Shown in pieces: positions 1 to 8,739 of a stretch of DNA of 64,000 nt (positions are counted from its first letter, which is position 1; the number at the start of each line of letters is the position of its first letter). The stretch comes from Natronolimnobius baerhuensis. Lineage in GTDB: Archaea > Halobacteriota > Halobacteria > Halobacteriales > Natrialbaceae. The notes beneath the pieces were generated by a model that was given only the letters and a program-made list of their open reading frames with translations, had not been told where the DNA came from and did not search any database. The translations under genes and the position numbers were made by a program. The stretch spans positions 124,001 to 188,000 of the forward strand of contig NZ_MWPH01000001.1 in assembly GCF_002177135.1 (NCBI RefSeq), read 5' to 3'.

Positions 1-277
1 CGTACCAGAGGATAGCGAAGATGATGCCGTCCATCAGGCCCATCACGAGCACCCATTCGGGGCCTTGCTGGTAGGCGATGTTCGGCCCGGCAAAGAAGGT
101 AAACGCCGACAGCAGCGTCGCGAAGGTCGTAAAGAGGAGGACGACCGTCCCAAAGGTTCGGCTGGCGAGATAGAAGTCCTCAGCGGTCCGGTCGGTGAGT
201 CGGTAGGCGAACAGGCCGACGACCAGTGCAAGGACGAGGTAGCCGACGATGATCCCCAACTGCAGTGCCAGCGTCAC
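1..277 (-). CDS. Sodium:solute symporter (SSF family), N-terminal part, cut by window edge
   Basis: Only the first 92 codons are present, read leftwards from a GTG at 277. They encode a first membrane helix, a short charged loop with the SSF signature-like stretch 'DRTAEDFYLASR', and the start of the second and third helices. The DFYLASR motif after TM1 is typical of sodium/pantothenate- or sodium/proline-type symporters. The GTGA overlap with the upstream DUF3311 gene means the two are translationally coupled, and DUF3311 proteins commonly sit directly before SSF symporters as a small accessory subunit. Substrate cannot be told from this fragment. It would catalyse Na+-driven uptake at the cytoplasmic membrane. 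Confidence 0.85.
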   Translation of the reverse strand, partial: MTLALQLGIIVGYLVLALVVGLFAYRLTDRTAEDFYLASRTFGTVVLLFTTFATLLSAFTFFAGPNIAYQQGPEWVLVMGLMDGIIFAILWY

Positions 278-552
278 CGGGTGTCACCTCCGGCGTACTC
301 ATTTTGGGGGCGGTCAGGGCGCTCGCTCGAGTTCCCGTCATCTTCACTCTCGGGTTCGATGCCGATTCCCCACGCCGTCTGGGCGAAGTACCAGAAGACG
401 AGCGATGCGAGGAGCATCCAGCCAACGTGCCACCAGAGCCACAGCGGAATCCCCGCGACGGTCGTGGCGTTGCCCCAGAGAAACCACGGAATCGCGAGCG
501 CACAGAGGACGACTCCGACGACGATCCAGCCACCGATTTCGAGCCGACGCAT
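274..552 (-). CDS. DUF3311 small membrane protein
   Basis: A 92-residue protein with two hydrophobic helices (about residues 5-28 and 38-60) separated by a short loop, then an acidic tail rich in Glu, Asp, Ser and Arg. Length, two-helix plan and the position immediately upstream of an SSF symporter fit DUF3311, a small partner of pantothenate/acetate-type sodium symporters. It overlaps the symporter start by four bases (stop TGA inside GTGA), so the two are a coupled operon. Its biochemical role is not established; stabilising or regulating the symporter is inference. Confidence 0.8.
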   Translation of the reverse strand: MRRLEIGGWIVVGVVLCALAIPWFLWGNATTVAGIPLWLWWHVGWMLLASLVFWYFAQTAWGIGIEPESEDDGNSSERPDRPQNEYAGGDTR

Positions 553-796
553 GTGCGGTGGTTCGGGTCGACGTTGGTAACTGTTTCCCTTCAGAACTCA
601 CGATTGAAGAGATTCTCTGATCGGTGACGATCTGTGGCCAGTTTTGGACAGTGGTCGCTCCTCGAGCCACACAGTTTCCCGGCCCGCCGATCCACCCGCC
701 GTCTGCGCATCTAGTCCCTGCGTACCAAACTGAAATCGCTCTTTCAGCGAGGAAAAAGCGTATACGTGTCGGCAGGCGAATGAAAGCAGTAGCCAC

Positions 797-1705
797 ATGG
801 CCCGTCTGTTCCCCTTCCGGTCGGAAACGCCATCACAGGAGGGGCAACCGCGCGTCGTCGATCTCGAGGGTGAGGACGCCGATGCGGTGTTTAGCGCCCT
901 CTCGTCGACGACGGCCCGCCAGATTTACGCGCGACTCGATGACGAGCCAGGAACGCCGAGCGACATCGCCGACGCCATCGATTCCTCGATTCAGAACGTC
1001 CGCTACCACCTCGAGAATCTCGAGGAGGCGGGCCTCGTCGAGGTCGTCGACACCTGGTACTCCTCACGGGGCAACGAGATGAGCGTCTACGCGACGACAG
1101 ACGGCCCCCTAATCGTCACGAGCGACGAGTCGACGGCGAGCCAGTTGAAAGCCGCCATTTCGCGGCTCATCGGCGGCATTGGCGCGCTCGCTGGCGGCAG
1201 CTTACTCGTCCAGTACGGCGTGACCCAGTGGGCCGGGTCCCACAGCGAGGACGCCGTCTACGGGTCGGCCGCGACGGACGACACTGCTGACGATCAGTCG
1301 GAGACACTCGAGGTGCAAGACGAGTCAGTTGACTCTGGTGCACCCGTGGATGAGACGGATGATAGCACAGACACAACGGAGAGCGAGGATTCCTTCGGTA
1401 CCCAAACTGTTGACGATGACGCGGACTCGAGTGAGGACGACGCGGCCGATGCCGAAGATGATGGTGCGACTGATGCCGAAGATGACACTGCGACCGCCGG
1501 CGACGAGTCATACGACTCTGGCCGCGGCGGTGACGAGGCGGCCGCGGATGATGCGGGTTCCGAGGAGTTCGCGCTCGATGCCGCCGAGGGCGCTGATCCG
1601 GAACTTCTGTCGGTGATTCCGCCAGGATTACTCTTTTTCCTCGGTGGACTGGTTGTTTTGCTCGCCGTCTGGCTCTATTGGTACTGGTATCGTCCAGCAT
1701 ACTGA
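797..1705 (+). CDS. Membrane-tethered winged-helix (ArsR-like) transcriptional regulator
   Basis: A 302-residue protein. Residues about 30-108 form a winged helix ('SSTTARQIYARL', then a recognition helix near 'SSIQNVRYHLENL'). A hydrophobic segment lies at about 118-140, followed by a low-complexity acidic linker (about 150-265, repeated Asp/Glu/Ala/Thr) and a strong C-terminal membrane helix (about 273-298) ending in aromatic residues. This architecture suggests a DNA-binding domain held at the membrane by one or two helices. No neighbour identifies the target genes. Start chosen at the ATG giving the short basic leader; there is no better upstream start. HTH assignment is solid; function is unknown. 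Confidence 0.85.
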   Translation: MARLFPFRSETPSQEGQPRVVDLEGEDADAVFSALSSTTARQIYARLDDEPGTPSDIADAIDSSIQNVRYHLENLEEAGLVEVVDTWYSSRGNEMSVYATTDGPLIVTSDESTASQLKAAISRLIGGIGALAGGSLLVQYGVTQWAGSHSEDAVYGSAATDDTADDQSETLEVQDESVDSGAPVDETDDSTDTTESEDSFGTQTVDDDADSSEDDAADAEDDGATDAEDDTATAGDESYDSGRGGDEAAADDAGSEEFALDAAEGADPELLSVIPPGLLFFLGGLVVLLAVWLYWYWYRPAY

Positions 1706-1832
1706 CATCGGGAGTGTTCATTTCGCCAGTCTCTGCGAGTGAGGTCAACAGCTATTTGCCTGTCACGACCGATATTTACGGTATACGGCTTCGGACGCCT
1801 CTCGCCGTCCCCTCCCCGGGGACAGATCTCCC

Positions 1833-3209
1833 ATGGAAGACACCTCGAAATACCTCATTCACGCCAATGTCACCGCTGACGGTGTCGTCGAGCGCAGCGA
1901 CGTCGTCGGTGCCATCTTCGGCCAGACCGAAGGGCTCCTTGGCGACGAACTCGACCTCCGCGATCTGCGCCAATCTCAGAAGGTCGGACGCATCGACGTC
2001 GAAATCAGAAGCACCGCCGGCCAGTCACACGGCCACCTCACCATCGCCACCAGCCTCGACAAAGTCGAAACCGCGACCCTCGCTGCCGCCCTCGAGACAA
2101 TCGACCGTGTTGGTCCCTGTCGCGCCAGTCTCGAGGTCAGCGAGATCGAAGACGTTCGGGCAGCCAAGCGCAAGGACGTCGTCGACCGCGCAAAGGAACT
2201 GCTCGAGACGGGCTTCGACGACACTGTGATGAGTTCCGAGGAAATTCTCGCGGAGGTTCGCCAGCACGTTCGCGTCGAAGACATCACCGAGTACGAGGGT
2301 CTGCCGGCGGGGCCGCGGGTCACCGACAGCGATGCGATTATCGTCGTCGAAGGACGCGCCGACGTGCTCACGCTGCTGAAATACGGCATCAAAAACGCAA
2401 TCGCAGTCGAGGGAACGAACGTCCCCGACGCGGTCGCCGAACTCACACGCCACCGCACCGTCACGGCATTTCTCGATGGGGACCGTGGCGGTGACCTGAT
2501 TCTCGAGGAACTCGAGCAGGTCGGCGAGATCGATTACGTCGCCTTTGCACCCGCTGGTGACTCCGTCGAGGAACTCGACCACCATCAGCTCTTTACCGCC
2601 CTCCGGAACAAGGTCCCCTATGAGACGGTCTCGAGTTTGAGCGAACCGCGGGCTGCTATCGCCGCAACGGATGGAAGCGCCTCGCCGGCACCGGCCCCTT
2701 CGGGCGACCCTATCGACCCTGATGCGCCAGCCTCCACTGACGATTCTGCGACTCGAGTCGAGCGCCAATCTGCCTCGAGTGAGTCCCAGGAATCCACACC
2801 ACAGCAGGCCGGGGCAGGAGCAGATGCAACCGCTGGGTCCGACGACCCCGACGATGCGACGGCGGCCGACGATACCGCAGCGCAGTCTCCCACACCGGCC
2901 ACTGTCTACGGCCACGCAACCGATATTATCCGCCGCGGGACGCACCATGTTCGCCTTCTCGATGCCGAAAACGAACCGATCACCGAGGCTGATGCCGGTA
3001 AGGCATACACCGTCCTTGAGGAGTGTGAGCCCGTTGCGACGACTCTCGTTCTTGACGACGTGTTGACCCAGCAACTGCTGGATGTGGCGGCTGACAGCGG
3101 CGTTGACAGAATTATCGCCCGCTCGCTCGGGCAGTTCACCAAGCAACCGACCAGCGTTAACATCCACGCGATTGATGACGTTGCTGAAACGCCGCCAGAG
3201 ACAGAGTAG
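1833..3209 (+). CDS. dnaG: DNA primase DnaG, archaeal type
   Basis: A 458-residue archaeal DnaG. The N-terminal domain 'MEDTSKYLIHANVTADGVVE' is characteristic. The Toprim domain at about 165-270 shows the catalytic Glu in 'VVEGRADV' (E173) and the metal-binding 'FLDGDRGG' (D215, D217). Residues about 280-350 are a Pro/Ser/Ala/Asp-rich linker and the remainder is the conserved C-terminal domain. In archaea DnaG can make short primers and is also known to associate with the exosome, so a role in RNA metabolism is possible beside replication. It is a single-gene unit followed by a convergent DUF92 gene 21 bases away. Confidence 0.97.
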   Translation: MEDTSKYLIHANVTADGVVERSDVVGAIFGQTEGLLGDELDLRDLRQSQKVGRIDVEIRSTAGQSHGHLTIATSLDKVETATLAAALETIDRVGPCRASLEVSEIEDVRAAKRKDVVDRAKELLETGFDDTVMSSEEILAEVRQHVRVEDITEYEGLPAGPRVTDSDAIIVVEGRADVLTLLKYGIKNAIAVEGTNVPDAVAELTRHRTVTAFLDGDRGGDLILEELEQVGEIDYVAFAPAGDSVEELDHHQLFTALRNKVPYETVSSLSEPRAAIAATDGSASPAPAPSGDPIDPDAPASTDDSATRVERQSASSESQESTPQQAGAGADATAGSDDPDDATAADDTAAQSPTPATVYGHATDIIRRGTHHVRLLDAENEPITEADAGKAYTVLEECEPVATTLVLDDVLTQQLLDVAADSGVDRIIARSLGQFTKQPTSVNIHAIDDVAETPPETE

Positions 3210-3230
3210 TACCCGGTTTCCTCGGCTCTG

Positions 3231-4568
3231 TTAGCCAAGCACAGCAAACGAAAGCACAAGCAGCGCACAGGCGAGTGCGCCCGACAGCGTCGCGAGGAAG
3301 TTCACGCCCTGATTGCCAAGCAACGTCCCTTCGAGTGTCGCACCCAGCAGGCTATCGACGGTCATTCCGACGAATCCGGCGGCAGCGATGATTGTCGCAC
3401 CAATGAGTTCGACTTCCGGGAACAGTCCGTACGAGAGTAGCGCAACGATTGCTGCGCCGCCGAGGCCGGCCACCTCGCCCTGCCAAGTGACGCCACCGTC
3501 GGTGCCGGGGTCGACCGGCTCGAGCGTGGTGATCAGCCGCGGCGACTCGAAGATGCTCCCGATTTCGCTCGAGAGCGTATCACTCATCGCGGTCGCAACG
3601 GAGCCAGCGAAGGCGAACAGAAAGAGGGTTGGCTCGAGGTCGATTGGGAACACCGCGGCAGAACTGGCAGCGTATCCGAGGACGGCTGCGATGGCGACGG
3701 ACGCGTTTCCGAGGACATTGCCGATTCCGCGAGCGCCGTTGTTCTCCTCGGCAACGCCCAAATCCTCCTTGCGGTCGTAGCGGAATTTCGTCGAGAGGCC
3801 ACCGATTGCGAAGAACGAGACGAGGACGGCGAACCAGCCGTAGCCCCCGAGGATAATCGTCAGCAAGCACAACAAGACGCCCGTCAGCATCCCCGCAATC
3901 GAGGCCGTCTCGAGCGCGTAGGCGACGTAGCCGAAGGCGGCCGTAATCGCGAGTGCAATCGTGATTTCGACAGCCCCGAGTGCTGGCTCGAGTTCGGCGA
4001 GCAGCCACAACAAGAGGCCGACAAAGAGCATGACGACTGGATCGTCGTACAGCATGAGAATGTCTCGGAGCAAGGCGGCGAGTAACGCGCCGCTGGCTGC
4101 GAGGAAGACGAGTGTCGGCAGCACCGACTCGAGCGCGCCGGCCCCGTCGGTAATCGCGACGGTTGCAACTTGTCCGGCGACAGCAGCGACGAGCGCGCTG
4201 AGACAGAAGACGGTCACGCGGGCGACGTCGTGGTCAGTCCGCTGGCGGGCGAGTTGCTCACCGAGGTCGCCGTAGCCGACGAGGAAGACGGTGCCGACGA
4301 AGACGGCGGTCGACATCGACGAGGTTTCGGCGATCACGCCGAGTAAGACAGCAGCGAGGATGAACGTCAGCAACCCATAGAGGCGACCGTCCTCGTAATC
4401 GCCCGGATAGGCGAGGAGATCGAACACGGGGCCGTCGGAGACGACGCCAGCCCCGAGTAAGGCAACCGCGGCGACCGCCACCGCGACCGTCGTACCAAAG
4501 AGCGGAACGACGAGCGCAAGCGTACACAGCGCCGCAAAGACGCCTGCTCGTCGAACAGGTGCTGTCAC
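3231..4568 (-). CDS. DUF92 family integral membrane protein
   Basis: A 445-residue protein with about 12 hydrophobic helices and short loops, matching the archaeal DUF92/TIGR00297 family. The internal stretch around 'YGWFAVLVSFFAIGGLSTKFRY', the polar 'AMSDTLSSEIG' motif and the following 'GTDGGVTWQGEVAGLGGA' are the family landmarks; the Asp/Ser-rich motif within a helix suggests a catalytic or transport site. Plant and cyanobacterial relatives include phytol/prenol kinases, so a lipid or isoprenoid kinase role is possible, but this is inference. GTG start at 4568. Convergent to dnaG and adjacent to prenyltransferase genes, which is at least compatible with isoprenoid metabolism. Confidence 0.88.
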   Translation of the reverse strand: MTAPVRRAGVFAALCTLALVVPLFGTTVAVAVAAVALLGAGVVSDGPVFDLLAYPGDYEDGRLYGLLTFILAAVLLGVIAETSSMSTAVFVGTVFLVGYGDLGEQLARQRTDHDVARVTVFCLSALVAAVAGQVATVAITDGAGALESVLPTLVFLAASGALLAALLRDILMLYDDPVVMLFVGLLLWLLAELEPALGAVEITIALAITAAFGYVAYALETASIAGMLTGVLLCLLTIILGGYGWFAVLVSFFAIGGLSTKFRYDRKEDLGVAEENNGARGIGNVLGNASVAIAAVLGYAASSAAVFPIDLEPTLFLFAFAGSVATAMSDTLSSEIGSIFESPRLITTLEPVDPGTDGGVTWQGEVAGLGGAAIVALLSYGLFPEVELIGATIIAAAGFVGMTVDSLLGATLEGTLLGNQGVNFLATLSGALACALLVLSFAVLG

Positions 4569-4690
4569 GATACGGGTGTCTTTCTGTCGGGTTTACTTGA
4601 AGGTTCCCGAACGTCCCTCGAGCGTCAGTTTGTGCGTGTGAGCGTCTGTCTGGCGCTCCTGTCCCTGCAAGCGACTCTCACCAGCCGGCC

Positions 4691-5344
4691 GTGACCGTAA
4701 TCTGTATAGTACCGGATCGGAAAGCAGATGCCGTGGGTCTGTACGAACAGTATCTCTCGCTGCGGATTCAACGCCATACCGGCTCTCCCCCCGACCACGT
4801 CGCGCTCGTCATCTCCGAACGCGATCTGCTCGAGGACGGTGCCTACGAGACGCTCGCCGACTTCTTCGAGTGGGCGTTTACCTACGGTTCTCGACTGACT
4901 GTCTATGTGAGCGTCCTCGACCGGGATGCGGTGCCAGCGCTTCGACGCGACCTCGAGGAACTCGATGGGCCTGCGGGCCGAGAAATCGCGGTCCGCGGGC
5001 CGGACGATCAGACGCCGGCGGATGCGCCGATTCAGATCGGGATCGGACTCGGCGGGAAACACGAGTTCACGAGCGCCGTCCAGACGCTCGCCGAAAGCGT
5101 CGAGGCTGGCGACCTCGATCCCGCAGAGATCGACGACGAGCACGTCGAACAGCATCTGATCTTCCCCTCGGAGCCGGATCTGGTGATCAAAGCCGGTGCG
5201 GAGCGACTCTCCGATTTCATGATCTGGCAGTCCGTCTACTCGGAACTGTACTTTACGGACGTTAACTGGCGGGATTTCCGCAAACGAGACTTTCTGCGGG
5301 CGGTCAGAGAGTACTGCAACCGCTCACGGCGATTCGGGCGGTAA
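4691..5344 (+). CDS. cis-Prenyltransferase family protein lacking the DGN motif (NgBR-like subunit)
   Basis: A 217-residue member of the undecaprenyl diphosphate synthase family. The C-terminal half is highly typical: a 'GGKHEFTSAV' strand-helix (121-130), 'DLVIKAGAERLSDF' (163-176), the 'WQSVYSELYF' motif (179-188) and a terminal R-x-G ('RRFGR', RFG at 214-216). The N-terminal half lacks the catalytic D-G-N-R-R motif; at that place it reads 'VPDRKADAVG'. It ends 23 bases from the convergent uppS, which has the opposite pattern. This division matches heteromeric cis-prenyltransferases, where one subunit supplies the RxG tail and the other the catalytic Asp. Start GTG 4691; no ribosome site decides it. 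A degenerate pseudo-enzyme is the alternative. Confidence 0.82.
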   Translation: MTVICIVPDRKADAVGLYEQYLSLRIQRHTGSPPDHVALVISERDLLEDGAYETLADFFEWAFTYGSRLTVYVSVLDRDAVPALRRDLEELDGPAGREIAVRGPDDQTPADAPIQIGIGLGGKHEFTSAVQTLAESVEAGDLDPAEIDDEHVEQHLIFPSEPDLVIKAGAERLSDFMIWQSVYSELYFTDVNWRDFRKRDFLRAVREYCNRSRRFGR

Positions 5345-5366
5345 TCAACAGCAGTGCGTTTTCGAC

Positions 5367-6344
5367 TTAATCTGCGGCCTGACTCCCCGAGTCGATGCCG
5401 TCAACGTTGTCGGCATCACGTTCTTGGTCGCCGTTCTCGAGCGTCTCGAGACCATCGAGTTCGCTCCGTTCAGCCGTTGGCAGCGAGTCACGAAAGCGGT
5501 CGACAACGGACTGGGCTTCGGTGAGTTCGGTTTCGCTGACAGCGCCGAGCAAGGCAAGTGCGCGCCGAGCACGGGTGCGTCGCCAGGACTCCTCGCGGTG
5601 TTCGTAGGTCCGGATTCCCCGGAGAAAGTCGCTTTTCGAGAACTCTGGCCAGTAGGGCGTACAGAAGAAGACCGCGGCCTCGTTGCCGTTTGCGTGCCAC
5701 GGCAGGAAGTTCGAGGTGCGTTCCTCGCCTGCCGGCCGGATAATCAAATCCACGTCTCGAACAGGCTGGTCGTACAGGCGCTGTTCAATCGTTTCCACGT
5801 CGATGTCGTCCGACTCGAGGTCGTTTGAATCGACTTCTCGAGCGACGCCGCGGGCGGCCTCGAGCAGTCGCGACCGTCCACCATACGCAAGCGCGATGTT
5901 GAGGACGAAATCGTCGTACTCGCCGGTCTGTTCTTCGGCGTAGTCGACGGCGTCCTGAACGCGCTCGGGAAGCATCTCGATTTCGCCGATAGCGCGGATA
6001 CAGACGCCGTTGTCGTGGACGCGGTCGGCATCGGCGAACTCGTGGAGTTTGTCACAGAGCAGGTCGAACAGGGCCTCTTTTTGGTCGTCCGGCCGGTCGA
6101 AATTCTCCGTGGAGAAGGTGTACAGCGTCAGTTCCTCGACGCCAATTTCCTGACACCACTCGAGGACGCGCTCGGTGGTTTCCGCCCCTGCACGGTGGCC
6201 TTCGTGGGCCTCGTCGCCGTTTTGACGTGCATAGCGTCGGTTGCCGTCTTGAATCACCGCAATATGCGTCGGTGCACCGGCGAGTTCATGCGAGAGCAGC
6301 CGCTCGTAGACCGTATCAACACGCTGACGGAGCCACCGCTTCAT
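5367..6344 (-). CDS. uppS: Polyprenyl diphosphate synthase (cis-prenyltransferase), catalytic subunit
   Basis: A 325-residue protein from ATG 6344 (a TTG/GTG-type start at 6365 would add seven residues). The catalytic 'IQDGNRRYA' lies at 31-39, the 'YTFSTENFDRP' substrate-binding motif at 75-85, 'ALAYGGRSRL' at 152-161 and 'IRPAGEERTSNFLPW' at 202-216. It condenses isopentenyl diphosphate in cis to make the long polyprenol that becomes dolichyl phosphate, the glycan carrier for N-glycosylation of the S-layer. The usual bacterial C-terminal RxG motif is missing; after about residue 250 the sequence is Arg-rich and then an acidic extension of about 65 residues. The neighbouring convergent gene carries RxG instead. 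Confidence 0.93.
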   Translation of the reverse strand: MKRWLRQRVDTVYERLLSHELAGAPTHIAVIQDGNRRYARQNGDEAHEGHRAGAETTERVLEWCQEIGVEELTLYTFSTENFDRPDDQKEALFDLLCDKLHEFADADRVHDNGVCIRAIGEIEMLPERVQDAVDYAEEQTGEYDDFVLNIALAYGGRSRLLEAARGVAREVDSNDLESDDIDVETIEQRLYDQPVRDVDLIIRPAGEERTSNFLPWHANGNEAAVFFCTPYWPEFSKSDFLRGIRTYEHREESWRRTRARRALALLGAVSETELTEAQSVVDRFRDSLPTAERSELDGLETLENGDQERDADNVDGIDSGSQAAD

Positions 6345-6521
6345 CGACTGAGTTGACGATACCAACGACTATGTGTCTTGTGTGTGACTCTCCGACAGTG
6401 ATACACGTCAGCACGCCAATTACTTTCGCGGGTAAGGCGCTCACATAGACCCGTCATATGGCGTCAGACCGGTCCGACGGAACCGTGAGTGCTATCCGTC
6501 AGGCGGTCCTCGCTCCAGGCA

Positions 6522-6923
6522 ATGACCGACGTGATCGATCAGGACCTCTACCAGCGGACCAAGGCACTGCTCGAGCCGGGCGAGATCGAACTCAACGGCG
6601 CGATCATCCATACGGACTACAGCGGCCAAGAAGACGTCCAGATGATGCAGGCGACGATTGATATCGGCGATATCATCGCCGAACAGTCGACGTACGATCC
6701 GGCCGACTGTTACGTCCACTCCGGCAACGACGACCCCGATTTCTCCTCGAACCAGCACCAGGGACTCACTCTCGAGGACGAGGAGTTCGTCTGGGAGTGC
6801 CAGCAACTCCTGCGCGATGGCAGTTTCGATATCGTCATCTACTATCGCGCAACCGCGGATCACGACGCGATTCTCGAGGACATTCGGGACCTCGGATTCG
6901 ACGTGACGGGCGTCGAAGGGTAG
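6522..6923 (+). CDS. Conserved haloarchaeal protein, probable DUF5778 family
   Basis: A 133-residue acidic protein from ATG 6522; an upstream in-frame start at 6489 would add eleven basic, poorly coding residues, so it is disfavoured. It resembles the haloarchaeal DUF5778 family: 'IDQDLYQRTKALLEPGEIEL', an internal Asp/Glu-rich loop, and a C-terminal ferredoxin-like stretch ending 'DLGFDVTGVEG'. No catalytic motif, signal peptide or membrane helix is visible. It stands alone between uppS (divergent) and an aldehyde dehydrogenase. Function unknown. Confidence 0.75.
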   Translation: MTDVIDQDLYQRTKALLEPGEIELNGAIIHTDYSGQEDVQMMQATIDIGDIIAEQSTYDPADCYVHSGNDDPDFSSNQHQGLTLEDEEFVWECQQLLRDGSFDIVIYYRATADHDAILEDIRDLGFDVTGVEG

Positions 6924-7047
6924 GCCGGTCGGAGAGTCAGTACCGTTTCTTCAGTGATGTTCTGAAGTCCGTTATTGTCACAATAACTGTCGATACAGCG
7001 GCTGTACTGCGCTGTTTGGCACGGGTATTTTCCGACTCGATACCGTA

Positions 7048-8547
7048 GTGTCTGTGATGTCACTCGAGCTTTCTCCCACGACGGATTGGAGCGATCTGTA
7101 CCGCGACGGCGAGTGGGTTGACCCCGATAGCGGCGAGCAACTCTCCGTCGAGGATCCGTCGACGCGCGAGTCACTGACGACGGTTCCAGCAGCCAACGAG
7201 GACGACGTCGACGCCGCCTACGAGACTGCTGCAGCAGCTCAGAGCGAGTGGGCCGAGACGCCACCGACGGAGCGCGCGCAGGTCATTCAGGGCGTCGTCG
7301 AAGGACTGCAAGACCACCGCGAGGAAATCGTGGACCTGCTGGCCCACGAGGCTGGCGGCTCCCAACTCATGGGCGAGACGTCGGTTCACCTCGCGACGGA
7401 TCAGGCGAGTGAGGCCGCAACGTTGCCCCGGCGGCTGAAAGGCGAACAGTCGGCCTCGAACATCCCCGGTAAGGAAAATATCGTCGAGCGAGTACCCAAG
7501 GGCGTCGTCACGGTCATCTCGCCGTGGAACTTCCCGCTGAATCTCTCGATGCGCGCGGTCGCTCCTGCAATCGCCGCCGGTAACGCGGTCGTGCTCAAAC
7601 CGGCGTCGAACACGCCGATTTCGGGTGGCCTCCTCCTCGCGAAACTGTTCGAGGCGGCCGGCCTGCCAGACGGCGTGCTCAACGTCGTCACCGGCCGCGG
7701 CTCCGAGATCGGCGACCGCGTCGCCGGCCACCCCGAAAGCGATGTCGTCGCCTTCACCGGCTCGACACCGGTCGGCCGACAGGTCGCCGCCACTGCTGGC
7801 GAAAATCTCGCCATCGCCGCCATGGAACTCGGCGGTAACAACGCCCACATCGTCACCGCCGATGCCGATGTAGAGCAGGCCGTCGACGCCGCCGTTTTCG
7901 GCAGTTTCGTCCATCAGGGACAGGTCTGTATCTCGATTAACCGACATCTCGTCCACGAAGATGTTTACGACGAGTACGTCGAGGCACTGACCGAACGTGC
8001 CGAATCACTTCCCGTCGGCAGCGCCCACGACCCTGACACCGTCGTCGGCCCGATCATCGACGAGTCTCAGCGCGACGAGATGCTCGAGTACGTCGACGAG
8101 ACCCTCGAGCAGGGGGCGACGCTCGAGACCGGCGGCGAGACGGTCCCCGTCGAGGGAGTCGAGGACTCGCTGGTTGTCGCGCCGACGGTCATTTCGGACA
8201 CGACGAACGACATGGCGGCCGCGTGCAACGAGCACTTCGGCCCCATTGCGCCCGTGATTCCGTTCTCGGATATCGACGAGGCGGTTGCACTCCACAATGC
8301 CGTCGACTACGGCCTCTCGGGGTCAGTCCACGCGGGCGATGTCGGCACCGGCAAGCAGATCGCCGACCGCCTCGAGACGGGGATGGTCCACGTCAACGAT
8401 CAACCGATCAACGACGAGGCCCACGTTCCCTTTAGTGGGACCGGTGCGTCGGGCATGGGCGGCTACAACGCCATGGAGATTCTCCGGGAGGTCACCGAGA
8501 CGAAGTGGATCTCGCTCCAGCACGAGCCTCGAGAGTATCCGATCTGA
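7048..8547 (+). CDS. Aldehyde dehydrogenase (NAD(P)+) family protein
   Basis: A 499-residue aldehyde dehydrogenase of full family length. Visible landmarks are the cofactor-binding 'ISPWNFPLNLSMR' and 'GNAVVLKPASNTP', the general base Glu in 'MELGGNN' (about E260), the catalytic Cys in 'HQGQVCISINRH' (about C294) and the C-terminal 'PFSGTGASGMGGY' loop. It oxidises an aldehyde to the carboxylate with NAD(P)+ in the cytoplasm. The closest style is benzaldehyde/vanillin- or succinate-semialdehyde-type enzymes, but the substrate cannot be assigned. Starts GTG 7048 or ATG 7057; the second gives 'MSLELSPTTDWSDLY'. Monocistronic by context. Confidence 0.93.
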   Translation: MSVMSLELSPTTDWSDLYRDGEWVDPDSGEQLSVEDPSTRESLTTVPAANEDDVDAAYETAAAAQSEWAETPPTERAQVIQGVVEGLQDHREEIVDLLAHEAGGSQLMGETSVHLATDQASEAATLPRRLKGEQSASNIPGKENIVERVPKGVVTVISPWNFPLNLSMRAVAPAIAAGNAVVLKPASNTPISGGLLLAKLFEAAGLPDGVLNVVTGRGSEIGDRVAGHPESDVVAFTGSTPVGRQVAATAGENLAIAAMELGGNNAHIVTADADVEQAVDAAVFGSFVHQGQVCISINRHLVHEDVYDEYVEALTERAESLPVGSAHDPDTVVGPIIDESQRDEMLEYVDETLEQGATLETGGETVPVEGVEDSLVVAPTVISDTTNDMAAACNEHFGPIAPVIPFSDIDEAVALHNAVDYGLSGSVHAGDVGTGKQIADRLETGMVHVNDQPINDEAHVPFSGTGASGMGGYNAMEILREVTETKWISLQHEPREYPI

Positions 8548-8739
8548 ACGATTTGACCGTTCTAAACTGCCAGTTGCCGCTTCGGACGCGATGTTTCGGT
8601 TTCTGTTTTTCGACGCCGGGTGGGTTCCGCAGTCGTTCCCGTGTCTCATATTGGTGCAAATATTGGCCGAGACCGGCGATGATTTGTCACCGTAGCAGTT
8701 AGCTCCACATCAGCGAACGAATCTGTACGATCTCTCGGA

